Part shown: positions 25,057 to 33,720 of the stretch, one piece after another
Position numbering within the stretch: position 1 is the stretch's first letter
Layout: each line of letters starts with the position of its first letter
Source: Desulfoscipio geothermicus
GTDB taxonomy: Bacteria > Bacillota > Desulfotomaculia > Desulfotomaculales > Desulfallaceae
Length of the DNA: 64,000 nt
NCBI GenBank assembly: GCA_016841645.1
Contig: JAENYS010000010.1
Coordinates: forward strand, 34,479-98,478
Direction: 5' to 3'
Notes under the pieces: model-generated
The model's input: the letters and a program-made list of their open reading frames with translations, nothing else
What the model was told of the DNA's origin: nothing
The model's database searches: none
Position numbers and translations under genes: made by a program

Positions 25057-26676
25057 TTAATTAACGCGGGAAAAGCCCCAGCCGTTCCACTTCCATAAGG
25101 TTACTGCTCTCTTGGCGAGGTCGGTGTAACTGCCCTCGGTAACTACCAGCTCGTTTTCACCGTCGTCGTTAAGGTCAATCAGGGCGGCACGGTAATTGGG
25201 ACGATCAAGGTTGGAAGACTGCCATAACGGTTTAACGCTGCCTGCTACCAGCTTGAATATAAAGAGATGATTTTTAATGGCAATATCCTCCTCTTTTAAC
25301 CAAAAGGGCTTGTGGGGGCCGAAACTGCCTGATTTCCAAACCAGTAGGTTCAAATTCTGTATACCATCGTTGTTGGCGTCGCCCGGAAAGAAATAGTCCA
25401 CCCACCAGTCGGCCGGCGACTGCCAAATAATACGGGACCCGGACCGTACCGTTATTCTCCCGTTCACAAGTATAAATTCTTCCAGACTGCCGTCGCTGTC
25501 CAGATCAAACTTTTGATTTTGCATTAACTTGTATTCACCCAGGGGTTTACCGGCCTGAAAGACAAATTGTTCCCCCGTAACAAAAAGTTTTTTTTCATTG
25601 TCCCATGCAGGAATCGTTTCTCTAGCTAGTTCAAGTTCCAGTTTTTCCAGCACTGTCCGTCCCTCATGCCCGCTTAAAATCATAGGACGTGCGTCATCGT
25701 TGATATATACGGGCAGGAACTCCAGCTTTTCCACAGTGTTTTCTCTGATCCAGATCCTGGCGACAACGCCTTCCCGGGTCTCCCTGGACCACAGTTGATC
25801 AAAAATAAAGTTACCCGGGCTATAAAGGATATATTTCCCTCGGTACTGCTCAACTTTTTGTACCACATGTGGGTGGCTGCCCAACACCAGATCGGCTCCG
25901 GCAGCTATGGCAAGGTGGGCAAAATCTACTTGGGTAGCATCCGGCTCGGCAGCATATTCGGTGCCGGCGTGGAGGGAAACTACTGTAAAATCGGCAATAC
26001 CCGCAGCTTTCTTGATTGCAGCAGTTACTTTTACAGGGTTAAGGACAGCGGTGCCGGGACCGTCACCTGCCAGGTAGAAATCAGGTACAACTGCAGAATC
26101 ATTGAAAGCCAAAAAAGCAAGCTTAACGCCCTTTACCTCTACGTACCTGGGGGCATAAGCTTCCTGTTCATTCCTACCGGCCCCGGTATAATGAATTCCA
26201 GCACTGTCCAGGTAATACATGGTGTCCAGTAAACCCTGCGCACCAAAATCCGGCACATGGTTGTTGGCCAGCGACAGGATATTAAAACCGGTCTCTTTAA
26301 GAGCCGGAGCCACACAGGGGTCAGTTCTGAAAACCATCTCAGGCACCATTATTTCCCGCCCCGGGGTTACCGGTCCTTCGAGGTTGCCGAAGACAATGTC
26401 CCCGTATTGCAGGTACCATTTAACATCGGCGAAGGGATGGTTCGGGTCATTGTGTTCTTTTATTTTTTTAGCCACATACCGGGAGAGCATGATATCTCCA
26501 ACGGCCACCAGACACAGGGAGTCCTGTTTTTCCGGAAGATGCATACGGTATTTTTTAAAAGCCGCAAAGTCCTGTAAATCCTTGCTGCTGCCGTACTGCT
26601 GCGAGGCACAAGCACTGCAGCAGTACGGCAGTCCCACCGTCAGCAAGAGGACCAGCGCCAACCGGGGGAATTTCAC
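25057..26676 (-). CDS. CapA-family (poly-gamma-glutamate synthesis type) protein with C-terminal FG-GAP-like repeats
   Basis: 539 residues. Residues 1-25 are a signal peptide; the Cys-rich end suggests a lipoprotein, though the lipobox is imperfect. About residues 50-330 are a CapA-type metallophosphatase-like domain: AVGDIMLSRYVAKKI, GNLEGPVTP, LSLANNHVPDFGAQGL, VSLHAGTEYA and GSHPHVVQ. The C-terminal 160 residues hold three calcium-binding-like loops (DLDSDGSLEE, DANNDGIQNL, DLNDDGENEL) as in FG-GAP/VCBS repeats. I start at GTG 26676, which overlaps the stop of the upstream gene (GTGA). It is probably an exported protein acting on the cell surface; no capsule genes are nearby, so a role in polyglutamate is not supported. 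Confidence 0.8.
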   Translation of the reverse strand: MKFPRLALVLLLTVGLPYCCSACASQQYGSSKDLQDFAAFKKYRMHLPEKQDSLCLVAVGDIMLSRYVAKKIKEHNDPNHPFADVKWYLQYGDIVFGNLEGPVTPGREIMVPEMVFRTDPCVAPALKETGFNILSLANNHVPDFGAQGLLDTMYYLDSAGIHYTGAGRNEQEAYAPRYVEVKGVKLAFLAFNDSAVVPDFYLAGDGPGTAVLNPVKVTAAIKKAAGIADFTVVSLHAGTEYAAEPDATQVDFAHLAIAAGADLVLGSHPHVVQKVEQYRGKYILYSPGNFIFDQLWSRETREGVVARIWIRENTVEKLEFLPVYINDDARPMILSGHEGRTVLEKLELELARETIPAWDNEKKLFVTGEQFVFQAGKPLGEYKLMQNQKFDLDSDGSLEEFILVNGRITVRSGSRIIWQSPADWWVDYFFPGDANNDGIQNLNLLVWKSGSFGPHKPFWLKEEDIAIKNHLFIFKLVAGSVKPLWQSSNLDRPNYRAALIDLNDDGENELVVTEGSYTDLAKRAVTLWKWNGWGFSRVN

Positions 26677-28832
26677 GGGGCAATGTAGGTTTTGGTCCAA
26701 CCGGCCAGAGATGGCGCCTGTCCGGAGTCCAACAGATTATGCCATTGTTGATCGGTTAAACGGTCTTCGAGCGGCCAGGAGAATTCATAGTGGGAGTAAA
26801 CACCGCCCCGGGCAATTCTCAGGCTGTCATCAACGGGCACAATTGCATAAATTTCAAAGATGTGCCCCGTAGCCTCCTGCAACACCAGGCCATTTGGATC
26901 GGTGGCCACATCAGTTACCAGTGCGGCAGGGTTATCTTCTATCGCGGAGCGGTGATCCACCCCGGTATCTGCCAGCGCCTCCAGCCAGAAATGCTCCAAC
27001 TGCCCTCCGTAAGAACGAATTAATTCATATTCCGCATCGGTAAGCGTGACATCATTAAGTTCTTTTTCAGATATGGTTTTTAAAGAGAGAGCCAACTGCT
27101 CCAGCCGGTCCAGGCTGTCGCATTCTTTTTCGGCCAGCAGCCCCCGCGCAGCCAGGCCATCCCGCGTTAAGTCCACCAGCGCAGCCAAACGGGCATACAG
27201 ATGCGGGTTGGGCTCCACATAACCGCGGTCATCCACACCAACCATACCTCCGCCCATTTCAGCGTAAACCTGTTTGGCGTAAAGGATGGTATCGTGCTTA
27301 AGTTCGGTCCAACTGGCCAAAAGGGTATTCAGATCTTTTCTGGCCCAGGCTTGATTCTGCATAAATGAAGGATACCCGACCCCTCTTTCCTGCAGTAATG
27401 AATCAAGAGCATAAAGCCAGCCCCAGTAAAGGTTTTGGGTCCAGGTTTCTTTATCTAGGCCGGCAATATATTGCTGCATTTTATGCATGTTATCAGAGTA
27501 GCCCGCGTACTGCGTTTCTCCTTCAGCGTCCAATATGGCGTAAGCTTCCTTGGAGCCTAGCGCGGCGGGTATGTCCAGGTCTTTAGGCAACATTCTTTGT
27601 TCGCCCTGGTTATTTTCTCCTACCTCACGGTAAACCAGCCGCTGGAATATAGAAGCATCCAGTGTAAACCGCTGCCCCATAAAACGAAAGCCTTTGATTT
27701 CCCGCGCGCGGTCAGGATGGATGTCTTCGTTATAAACGGGAATGGAGTTGAACACCGGAGGTTCCAACTTGGCTGTCGCCTGCATAAAGGCCTGCCATTG
27801 CTTGCCACCTGAGGTTACAACCTGTAGACTGGCCTTGTTACCATAAGTTTTATTTAACAGTTTCCGGTATTGTAGATATGACAGGTCGTCGGCCAGACCG
27901 ACAAAAAAGTTAGTTGGCTGGTAGATCTTATCCCATTTTTGTCCGTTGCCGTCTTCACTAAGCGCCAGGGTCATCAGAACAGCAGATTTGGTTTCATCTA
28001 CACTCTTCAGCCGGAAAGTCATTCTGCCGTACCACATCATCGCCTTGAAATATGACTGCAGCAGATTGTCATTGGCATAGTGACCCCGGGGTATGTACTG
28101 GGAGTAATCTTCCTGCAGGAATTCCGTATTATTTAGTTTTTGCCCCATATTCATCAAAGGTGATTTCTGGATACCGGCACTTATTTCGATAAGCCGCAGT
28201 TCTTCTGCAACCTCTTGCTTTACTGGGGCCGGAACAGTCATTTGCGGGTCTAACAGCTTGCCGGCCACAGCGAAAAAGCCCAGGTTCCTTCTGGCGGCGT
28301 TTTCCCAATCGCTGCCTTTAAGGGCGTTATACTGTTTTTCAGATGCGAAAAGCATAGCTGCGGTAAGCTCTTTTAATTCCGGGGCCAGTTTTTCCTTTTC
28401 AGTAACCCGCAGCAGGTGGTTGAAGAACAAGTGGTAATTATGCAGCATTGAGTCGGTAGTAACAAAGCTGGGCACCGGATCATAGCTGTTGATTTCATAG
28501 AGCATAAAAAACTCCCGGTAGTTTTGATTAGGCACAACTACAAATCCGTTTTCTGTAAGTAACTGTTTGGCCTCCGGAGAGAATTGAAACATATCCTTGT
28601 TAGTTACATTGCCCAGCCCCGGCTCTACATCATAGGGTTTCAGTGCCGGGGAAAAGTCAACAGGCACATCTTTATAAGTCGCAAAAGCCGAAGCTTGGGC
28701 CACCGGTATCCCGTTTTTTCCTGTGGTATCATCCTGCCCCGCTTGCCCGGAGTTACCGCTGCAGCCCGACATAGCGGCAACAAGCAACAACAGGCTGATC
28801 ATCCACACACCGATTATATTTGTCCTTTGCAT
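26673..28832 (-). CDS. DUF3160 lipoprotein
   Basis: 719 residues. Lipoprotein signal with lipobox AMSGC at about residues 20-24, then a low-complexity Gly/Gln/Asp linker. The rest matches the DUF3160 pattern as I know it: PSFVTTDSMLHNYHLFFNHL, GWLYALDSLLQERG and YAEMGGGMVGVDDRGYVEP. Function of the family is unknown. AAAGGAGG precedes the ATG. It is coupled to the CapA-like gene by a 4-base overlap, so the two exported proteins probably work together. Confidence 0.8.
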   Translation of the reverse strand: MQRTNIIGVWMISLLLLVAAMSGCSGNSGQAGQDDTTGKNGIPVAQASAFATYKDVPVDFSPALKPYDVEPGLGNVTNKDMFQFSPEAKQLLTENGFVVVPNQNYREFFMLYEINSYDPVPSFVTTDSMLHNYHLFFNHLLRVTEKEKLAPELKELTAAMLFASEKQYNALKGSDWENAARRNLGFFAVAGKLLDPQMTVPAPVKQEVAEELRLIEISAGIQKSPLMNMGQKLNNTEFLQEDYSQYIPRGHYANDNLLQSYFKAMMWYGRMTFRLKSVDETKSAVLMTLALSEDGNGQKWDKIYQPTNFFVGLADDLSYLQYRKLLNKTYGNKASLQVVTSGGKQWQAFMQATAKLEPPVFNSIPVYNEDIHPDRAREIKGFRFMGQRFTLDASIFQRLVYREVGENNQGEQRMLPKDLDIPAALGSKEAYAILDAEGETQYAGYSDNMHKMQQYIAGLDKETWTQNLYWGWLYALDSLLQERGVGYPSFMQNQAWARKDLNTLLASWTELKHDTILYAKQVYAEMGGGMVGVDDRGYVEPNPHLYARLAALVDLTRDGLAARGLLAEKECDSLDRLEQLALSLKTISEKELNDVTLTDAEYELIRSYGGQLEHFWLEALADTGVDHRSAIEDNPAALVTDVATDPNGLVLQEATGHIFEIYAIVPVDDSLRIARGGVYSHYEFSWPLEDRLTDQQWHNLLDSGQAPSLAGWTKTYIAP

Positions 28833-28859
28833 TTAGATTTACCTCCTTTTAAAAGCAAA

Positions 28860-29368
28860 TTAATAAGCAATATAGAGCTATAGAATATATACCGCTTGTA
28901 CGTTAATTATACATTTATGTGTTAAATGTGACTATTCAAAAATGCTAGGTCAGCCAAAAGATTGCTAATGTTTAAAAATATATATACAAAACCAATGTTC
29001 GTTTTATCTTGGAAACTACTTGGTTTTTTTGTTTGTGACCTATCATCTCAAAAATATGTTAAAATTAATTCGTAATTAAGACTTAACAACTTATCCGGAA
29101 ATAATCAATGATGCGGTTAAGATCTTTTAATATAATGTTTTCGGAGTTTGGCGGGATGAAGAATGCACGGGATTATATCAAATCAAAAAAAAGACTAAAT
29201 AAGCGAGTTCCGGGCTAATGGTTATGATTTAATTTTTGAAGGTGATGGCTTATATTCTAGTAGGACATCCCTGAATCAATTTCAAGGATTGCATTGTTTG
29301 TTTTATTAAAAAGATGCTAAAATAATGTTGAAAATGTCAAAAAGGCAAACTATTACTTCATAAAATGA
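28860..29368. other. AT-rich intergenic region between divergent surface-protein genes
   Basis: About 500 bases, very AT-rich. It must hold the promoters of the DUF3160 operon (minus) and the deacetylase (plus). A 20-codon frame starting at 29156 has no support. I see no RNA structure or repeat. Confidence 0.4.
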
Positions 29369-29377
29369 GTGCATAAT

Positions 29378-30229
29378 ATGAAAATTGATATGAATGGAAA
29401 AAGAAATAAGATCCCTTGCCACAACGCTAATAAGAGACTTACCTGTATCCTAGTCCTATTAATCATGTTGATTATTTTAATGTTGGGATGTGGAACTCCT
29501 GAACCAAACTCTGATGTTCAGACAGGGACAGTACCGGAGCCGGAACCAACGGAAACTCTAACTCCGACTCCTGCATCAGACAATAATCCCGCCTTGGATA
29601 CAAAAACATCCAAACTGGTTTTGGGCGGCATAAGCATATCTGCAGTAAAACAGATTGCTTTAACCTTTGATGCAGGTTGGATGTATGATCAAACACTTCA
29701 GCTTTTAGATGTACTGGATCAATATCAGGTCAAGGCAACGTTCTTTCTTAGAGGGGGCTGGGTAAAGGACCACCCGGATTTAGCAAAGGAAATCTACTGG
29801 AGGGGACACTCCATTGGTAATCATTCCCTGGCACACGACCATATGAAGACTATGACACAAGATGAGGTGTCGGCCGACATTATAGAATCTTCCAATATCA
29901 TCAAGAACACGATTGGCTATACGCCTTACTTGTTCCGGCCTCCATACGGTGAATACAATAACACGCTGCTGAATGTTCTGGGAGAGCAGGGCTATACATA
30001 TGCTGTTATGTGGACCATAGACTCCCATGACTGGTCACAAATGATTAATGGAGTCCAAGTGACAGAGCAGTACCTTATCGACAGGGTATTTAACAATGCC
30101 TCGGATAAGGGTATTGTATTAATGCATGTCGGAGGCTACCAGACAGTCAATGCTTTACCGGAAATCATAACAGGATTAAGAGATGCAGGATATGAGTTGG
30201 TGACGCTAGATGAACTTCTTCCCAGATGA
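29378..30229 (+). CDS. Polysaccharide deacetylase lipoprotein (NodB homology)
   Basis: About 283 residues. The signal peptide ends in LMLGC, so it is probably a lipoprotein. A Pro/Glu/Thr spacer of some 40 residues follows, then a NodB-homology domain removing acetyl groups from a cell-wall or envelope sugar. Motif 1 is TFDAG, where the usual second Asp is Ala, a variant seen in some clostridial members. Motif 2 is NHSLAH, motif 3 RPPYGEYN and motif 4 TIDSHDW; the final His is in VLMHVGG. Start could be GTG 29369, ATG 29378 or ATG 29390; none has a strong box. Confidence 0.88.
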   Translation: MKIDMNGKRNKIPCHNANKRLTCILVLLIMLIILMLGCGTPEPNSDVQTGTVPEPEPTETLTPTPASDNNPALDTKTSKLVLGGISISAVKQIALTFDAGWMYDQTLQLLDVLDQYQVKATFFLRGGWVKDHPDLAKEIYWRGHSIGNHSLAHDHMKTMTQDEVSADIIESSNIIKNTIGYTPYLFRPPYGEYNNTLLNVLGEQGYTYAVMWTIDSHDWSQMINGVQVTEQYLIDRVFNNASDKGIVLMHVGGYQTVNALPEIITGLRDAGYELVTLDELLPR

Positions 30230-30306
30230 GACCATATCTTACCAAACGTATCATGTACAGGCAATCCTCCCTGGCCACACACTGCACAACGGAATCTGGC
30301 TCCCTT
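30223..30306 (-). pseudogene. Tiny relic of an ISL3-type transposase N-terminus
   Basis: On the minus strand a frame reads RCAVCGQGGLPVHDTFGKIW. This resembles the zinc-finger start of ISL3-family transposases (CxxCG...VHDTFxKxWRHL). Only about 28 residues remain, ending where the deacetylase gene ends. No inverted repeats were found. A weak call from pattern memory. Confidence 0.3.
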
Positions 30307-30400
30307 CCGTGAAATGTGGCTGGATAACACAGAAGGACTTAGACTAACTAACCAATGGGGGAACCAAGTAGCCGGGAACCAATGCAAAGGGGGTTTTATT

Positions 30401-30664
30401 ATGCGCCAATGTAAAGCTTGTAAGAGAACACACCAGAGCCCGCAAGGTTGCAAATTAAGAACTATAAAAATTAACGGGATAGAATACTTGCCGATACCTT
30501 ACGGCAAGGAAACAGCATGGGAGCAGTACAATCTAACACCAGGGGAAACTTGCCGAGATTGCGAAACACCCTTGGGTAAATACCACCATTTAAATTGTTG
30601 TGTGGAGCAATGTCCTGTTTGTGGTGAACAATGGATTTCATGTAATTGTATAGCTGAGAAATAA
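30401..30664 (+). CDS. Small Cys-rich zinc-ribbon protein
   Basis: 87 residues. N-terminal CKACKRTHQSPQGC, a middle part around IEYLPIPYGKE, a CRDC pair, and a C-terminal block HHLNCCVEQCPVCGEQWISC. Proteins with this HHxxC...CPVCGxQxISC ending are common small unknowns in Clostridia and their phages. The start is ATG at 30401 behind AAGGGGG. Probably a zinc-binding protein; partner unknown. Confidence 0.65.
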   Translation: MRQCKACKRTHQSPQGCKLRTIKINGIEYLPIPYGKETAWEQYNLTPGETCRDCETPLGKYHHLNCCVEQCPVCGEQWISCNCIAEK

Positions 30665-30726
30665 TAATTATATGTCCGGTAATTACCATTGGCAGACGTA
30701 AAAATTATGTATTTTAGTAATGATAA

Positions 30727-30884
30727 TCATCGAAATTTGCCGCCTACAATGGCTTCGGACTCAGTATAAAGACGATGCAGATGGCCATTAAGGTATCATT
30801 GATTGATGCCCCCATCGGATTTATGTTTAAGCGTTCGGCTAATATCCGGTAAACCTCATCTTTGTTGTTAACCAAATGTTCCAT
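30727..30884 (-). pseudogene. Frameshifted N-terminal fragment of a 4Fe-4S ferredoxin-type oxidoreductase subunit
   Basis: From ATG 30884 (behind GGTGG) the frame reads DEVYRILAERLNINPMGA and NDTLMAI, then leaves the family. One base out of frame the expected continuation appears, LHRLYTESEAIVGGKFR, followed by a stop. The pattern (xEVYxxLAxxLNxxPxGaP...LxxLyTexEAxxGGKFP) is the helical N-terminus of a family of 4Fe-4S proteins common in Peptococcaceae. A single missing base near 30770 explains the break. The cluster-binding part is gone. Confidence 0.5.
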
Positions 30885-31031
30885 TAAAAATCCACCCTTT
30901 TTAGATTCGGGTACTAAATTCTGCAAGTCACTTAAAAGTAATTACTATTTTAATTATACATATAAAGTCATTTTTTGCTATCGTGAAAAACATTATTGCC
31001 GAGTAAATATTTTACTTGGCAATAATTTCTA

Positions 31032-31061
31032 TTGAATATATGTTCGTAAGGGGCATATAAT
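31032..31061 (+). promoter_or_regulatory. Promoter of dinB with overlapping LexA (DinR) box
   Basis: TTGAAT at 31032-31037 and TATAAT at 31056-31061 are 18 nt apart. TGAATATATGTTCG at 31033-31046 matches the Firmicute LexA box CGAACATATGTTCG at 12 of 14 positions and covers the -35. A second perfect palindrome, ACCAAAC-ATTA-GTTTGGT (31065-31082), lies just before the start codon. Confidence 0.75.
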
Positions 31062-31092
31062 ATAACCAAACATTAGTTTGGTGGTGCTCCTA

Positions 31093-32289
31093 ATGAACAG
31101 AGTCATTTCCCTGACTGACATGAATAGTTTTTACGCTAGTTGCCATCAGGCCGTAAACCCCGAGCTTGAGGGTAAAGAAGTCATTGTTGCGGGCGATCCT
31201 GAGAAAAGAACCGGCATTGTATTGGCAGCTTCCTACCCGGCCAAAGCGCGCGGCATAAAAACCGGCATGGCCTTATGGGAAGCCAAACGGCTGTGCCCTA
31301 ACGGGTATTTCTTTAAGCCGGACTTTTCGTTGTACATAAATTTTTCGACTAAGATATTAAAAATAATGAGAGATTTTACAGATTTGATGGAGCCTTTTTC
31401 CATAGACGAGGCTTTTATGGACTTAACCGGGGTGACCCGTCTTTGGGGACCTCCCCAAGAAATAGCCAGGCAATTAAAAGAAAGAATCAGGTTTGAAGTT
31501 GGTGTCTCTTGCAGTGTTGGTATTGGCCCAAATAAGTTGATCGCCAAAATGGCAGCTGATCTGCGAAAGCCGGATGGTCTAACCATATTAGAAACTGTAG
31601 ACAGCTTTAAACAGGCGTTCTGGCCACAACCCGTAAGAAAATTATTTGGGATCGGTTCTAGGTATGAAAGGCACTTAAGATATTACAATATAATAACTAT
31701 TGGTGATTTGGCTAAATTTCCGGTGGAAATTCTAAAAAAACGGTGGGGTAAAAATGGTGAGTTGCTGTGGTACTTAGCCAACGGTTTGGATAACAGTCCG
31801 GTTATGCCCGGTTCACTGGATGTTTCCAAGAGTATGGGACAACAAAGGACTCTGCCCAGAGATGTATATGGCTTTAAAAATATTAAGGTAGTATTGCTTG
31901 AACTTTGTGAAATGGTGGCGCGTCGGGTGCGCCAGGGTGGCTATGTTGGCCGGACGGTATTTTTAACCTTGCGGGACACCCAATTAAACTTTCTTTCCAG
32001 GTCGATGGCTATGCCTGAGTATACAGACCTGCCGGATGATATATATCAAACGGCTTGCCGGCTTTTACATAGGCACTGGGATGAATCATGCCCGGTAAGG
32101 CTCATTGGTGTAAGCCTTAGCGAGCTTACCAGGATGAAATATAGGCAATATGATATTTTTGGTGTAAAGAAAAAACAAATCAAGCTGGTTAAAGCTTGTG
32201 ACGCTATAAAGGACCGGTTTGGGGAACACGCAGTGATGAGGGGTATATCATTGACTGAAGTGAGTTTGTTTGCCAACAAAGAGAATTGA
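31093..32289 (+). CDS. dinB: Y-family DNA polymerase (DinB / Pol IV type)
   Basis: 398 residues. Error-prone translesion polymerase. N-terminal catalytic block LTDMNSFYASCHQA, the acidic pair in PFSIDEAFMDLTG, VSCSVGIGPNKLIAKMAAD, a helix-hairpin-helix (FGIGSRYERHL) and the little-finger domain (GRTVFLTLRD). Details of the first block recall the YqjW/UvrX branch. The start is ATG at 31093; a TTG at 31078 lies inside the upstream palindrome. The LexA-like box suggests SOS control. Confidence 0.9.
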   Translation: MNRVISLTDMNSFYASCHQAVNPELEGKEVIVAGDPEKRTGIVLAASYPAKARGIKTGMALWEAKRLCPNGYFFKPDFSLYINFSTKILKIMRDFTDLMEPFSIDEAFMDLTGVTRLWGPPQEIARQLKERIRFEVGVSCSVGIGPNKLIAKMAADLRKPDGLTILETVDSFKQAFWPQPVRKLFGIGSRYERHLRYYNIITIGDLAKFPVEILKKRWGKNGELLWYLANGLDNSPVMPGSLDVSKSMGQQRTLPRDVYGFKNIKVVLLELCEMVARRVRQGGYVGRTVFLTLRDTQLNFLSRSMAMPEYTDLPDDIYQTACRLLHRHWDESCPVRLIGVSLSELTRMKYRQYDIFGVKKKQIKLVKACDAIKDRFGEHAVMRGISLTEVSLFANKEN

Positions 32290-32456
32290 AAATTTATACA
32301 TTTAAAGATTATGATAGAGTAGTTGAGAAAATAGGTACACCCTTTTTAACGACCAAAGACAATGGTACCGGAAAATTTATGAGTTAATGATCCATTTGAT
32401 ACAGCAGCAAAGCGAATGTAAAGAAAAAAACCATGTTATAGTTTGGGAGGACTAAC

Positions 32457-33029
32457 ATGAACATAATCGAAGCAATAGAAGGACGAAGGAGTATAAGAGA
32501 GTTCCAAAATAAAATAGTATCAAAAGAAATAATAGAAAAGTTATTAGAATTATCAACTAAAGCTCCTTCAGGTAAAAATCGTCAACCTTGGAGATTTGTT
32601 GTTCTGCAAGATAAAAAGAAAGACGAGTTAGTAAATGTCATGAGTAATGCCATAAGCCTTCTTAAGCAAAAAAATATAAATATTGGCAGTAGTGAAATAA
32701 GCATTAATTCCATTAATGAAGCATCAGTAGTAATTTTAGTGTTCAATGCCTTTTCTAATTTCGAAAAAGACTATCGTCGCTATACATTACTTATGGATAC
32801 TCAATCAATAGGTGCTGCTATACAAACAATGATTTTAGCTGCGCAGAATTTTGGATTAGGTACTCTTTGGATTTGTGATATTTTTTACTGCGTTAATGAA
32901 ATATGCTCTTGGCTAAATCGCAAAGATGAACTTGTTGCGGCAGTGGCTATAGGCTATCCAAATCAATCTCCATCTCCACGGCCGCGAAAGTTGCCGCAAG
33001 AAGTTACAGAATGGATATATTCAGAATAG
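32457..33029 (+). CDS. Nitroreductase family protein
   Basis: 190 residues. FMN-dependent oxidoreductase fold: N-terminal RRSIREFQNK, APSGKNRQPWRFVVL, then GAAIQTMILAAQNFGLGTLW and VAAVAIGYPNQSP. It most likely reduces nitro compounds, quinones or a similar substrate; the true one is unknown. GGGAGG precedes the ATG. Base composition is much more AT-rich than its neighbours, suggesting recent transfer. An HD-domain gene follows after 33 bases. Confidence 0.88.
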   Translation: MNIIEAIEGRRSIREFQNKIVSKEIIEKLLELSTKAPSGKNRQPWRFVVLQDKKKDELVNVMSNAISLLKQKNINIGSSEISINSINEASVVILVFNAFSNFEKDYRRYTLLMDTQSIGAAIQTMILAAQNFGLGTLWICDIFYCVNEICSWLNRKDELVAAVAIGYPNQSPSPRPRKLPQEVTEWIYSE

Positions 33030-33062
33030 GCAAAACGGAGCGACATTTGTTATAATAAAAAT

Positions 33063-33575
33063 ATGATGGATGTGATTGAAACCAAACTAAACTTAATAGC
33101 GGATATTAGTATTAAACATGAATATCAAGACTGCATATGTGATTTGACGCAGAATCAAATTATCTATTCATTGCAAGACTTTGTCCACCATCGCAACGTC
33201 TCACGTCTTGAGCATTGTATTCATGTGTCCTACCACAGTTATTTAATCTGCAAGAAATGGGGCCTTGACTACGAGTCGGCAGCTAGGGGTGGGCTTCTGC
33301 ACGATTTTTATTTTTATGACTCCCACACTACAAAGCCTGAGTGGGGAATCCATTGCTTTAGCCATCCTACCATTGCCTTGAAAAATGCTCTGGAACACTT
33401 TACCTTAAACGAAGTGGAAAAGGACATTATAGTAAAGCATATGTGGCCGGTAACAATAAGTAGGCCAAAATATAAAGAATCCTACGTCGTTACCTTAATG
33501 GATAAATACTGCGCCACTAGGGAAGTTGCTAATTATCGCAACAAATTCGCTCCTGCCCGGCACACCCAATTCTAG
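33063..33575 (+). CDS. HD-domain phosphohydrolase, C-terminus replaced
   Basis: 170 residues. HD-type metal ligands are visible: His in RLEHCIHVSYHSYL, His-Asp in GLLHDFYFYD and His in VKHMWPVT; YKESYVVTLMDKYCATRE is a conserved family block. From about residue 155 on (NYRNKFAPARHTQF) it no longer looks like the family. The DNA from 33525 also reads as a regulator relic on the other strand. The gene probably lost its last codons by a rearrangement. AT-rich like the nitroreductase. Confidence 0.75.
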   Translation: MMDVIETKLNLIADISIKHEYQDCICDLTQNQIIYSLQDFVHHRNVSRLEHCIHVSYHSYLICKKWGLDYESAARGGLLHDFYFYDSHTTKPEWGIHCFSHPTIALKNALEHFTLNEVEKDIIVKHMWPVTISRPKYKESYVVTLMDKYCATREVANYRNKFAPARHTQF

Positions 33576-33638
33576 TCTGCAAGCATTTACTATCTCTGAC
33601 ACAGTATCTCGGCTAGTTCCAAGGTAGAATTGTCCTAA
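33525..33638 (-). pseudogene. Relic of a LuxR-type helix-turn-helix
   Basis: On the minus strand: LGTSRDTVSEIVNACRLELG followed by VPGRSEFVAI. This has the shape of a LuxR C-terminal helix-turn-helix (LGxSxxTVxxxxxxxxxKLGVxxRxExVAx). About 38 residues remain. Nothing else was recognised in 33576-33720. Confidence 0.35.
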
Positions 33639-33720
33639 CGTCCGAGGGTCCTTAAGTTTGCCTGCAGGGGTCTGGCCAGCATAGGTGTTGCGGCACTGGT
33701 GGCCGGGCATCATAAAAGAT

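Noticed and set aside
26219..26872. 217-codon plus-strand frame
   Set aside because: Antisense shadow of the CapA-like and DUF3160 genes.
29156..29218. 20-codon frame in the AT-rich gap
   Set aside because: Too short, no ribosome binding site, no recognisable family.
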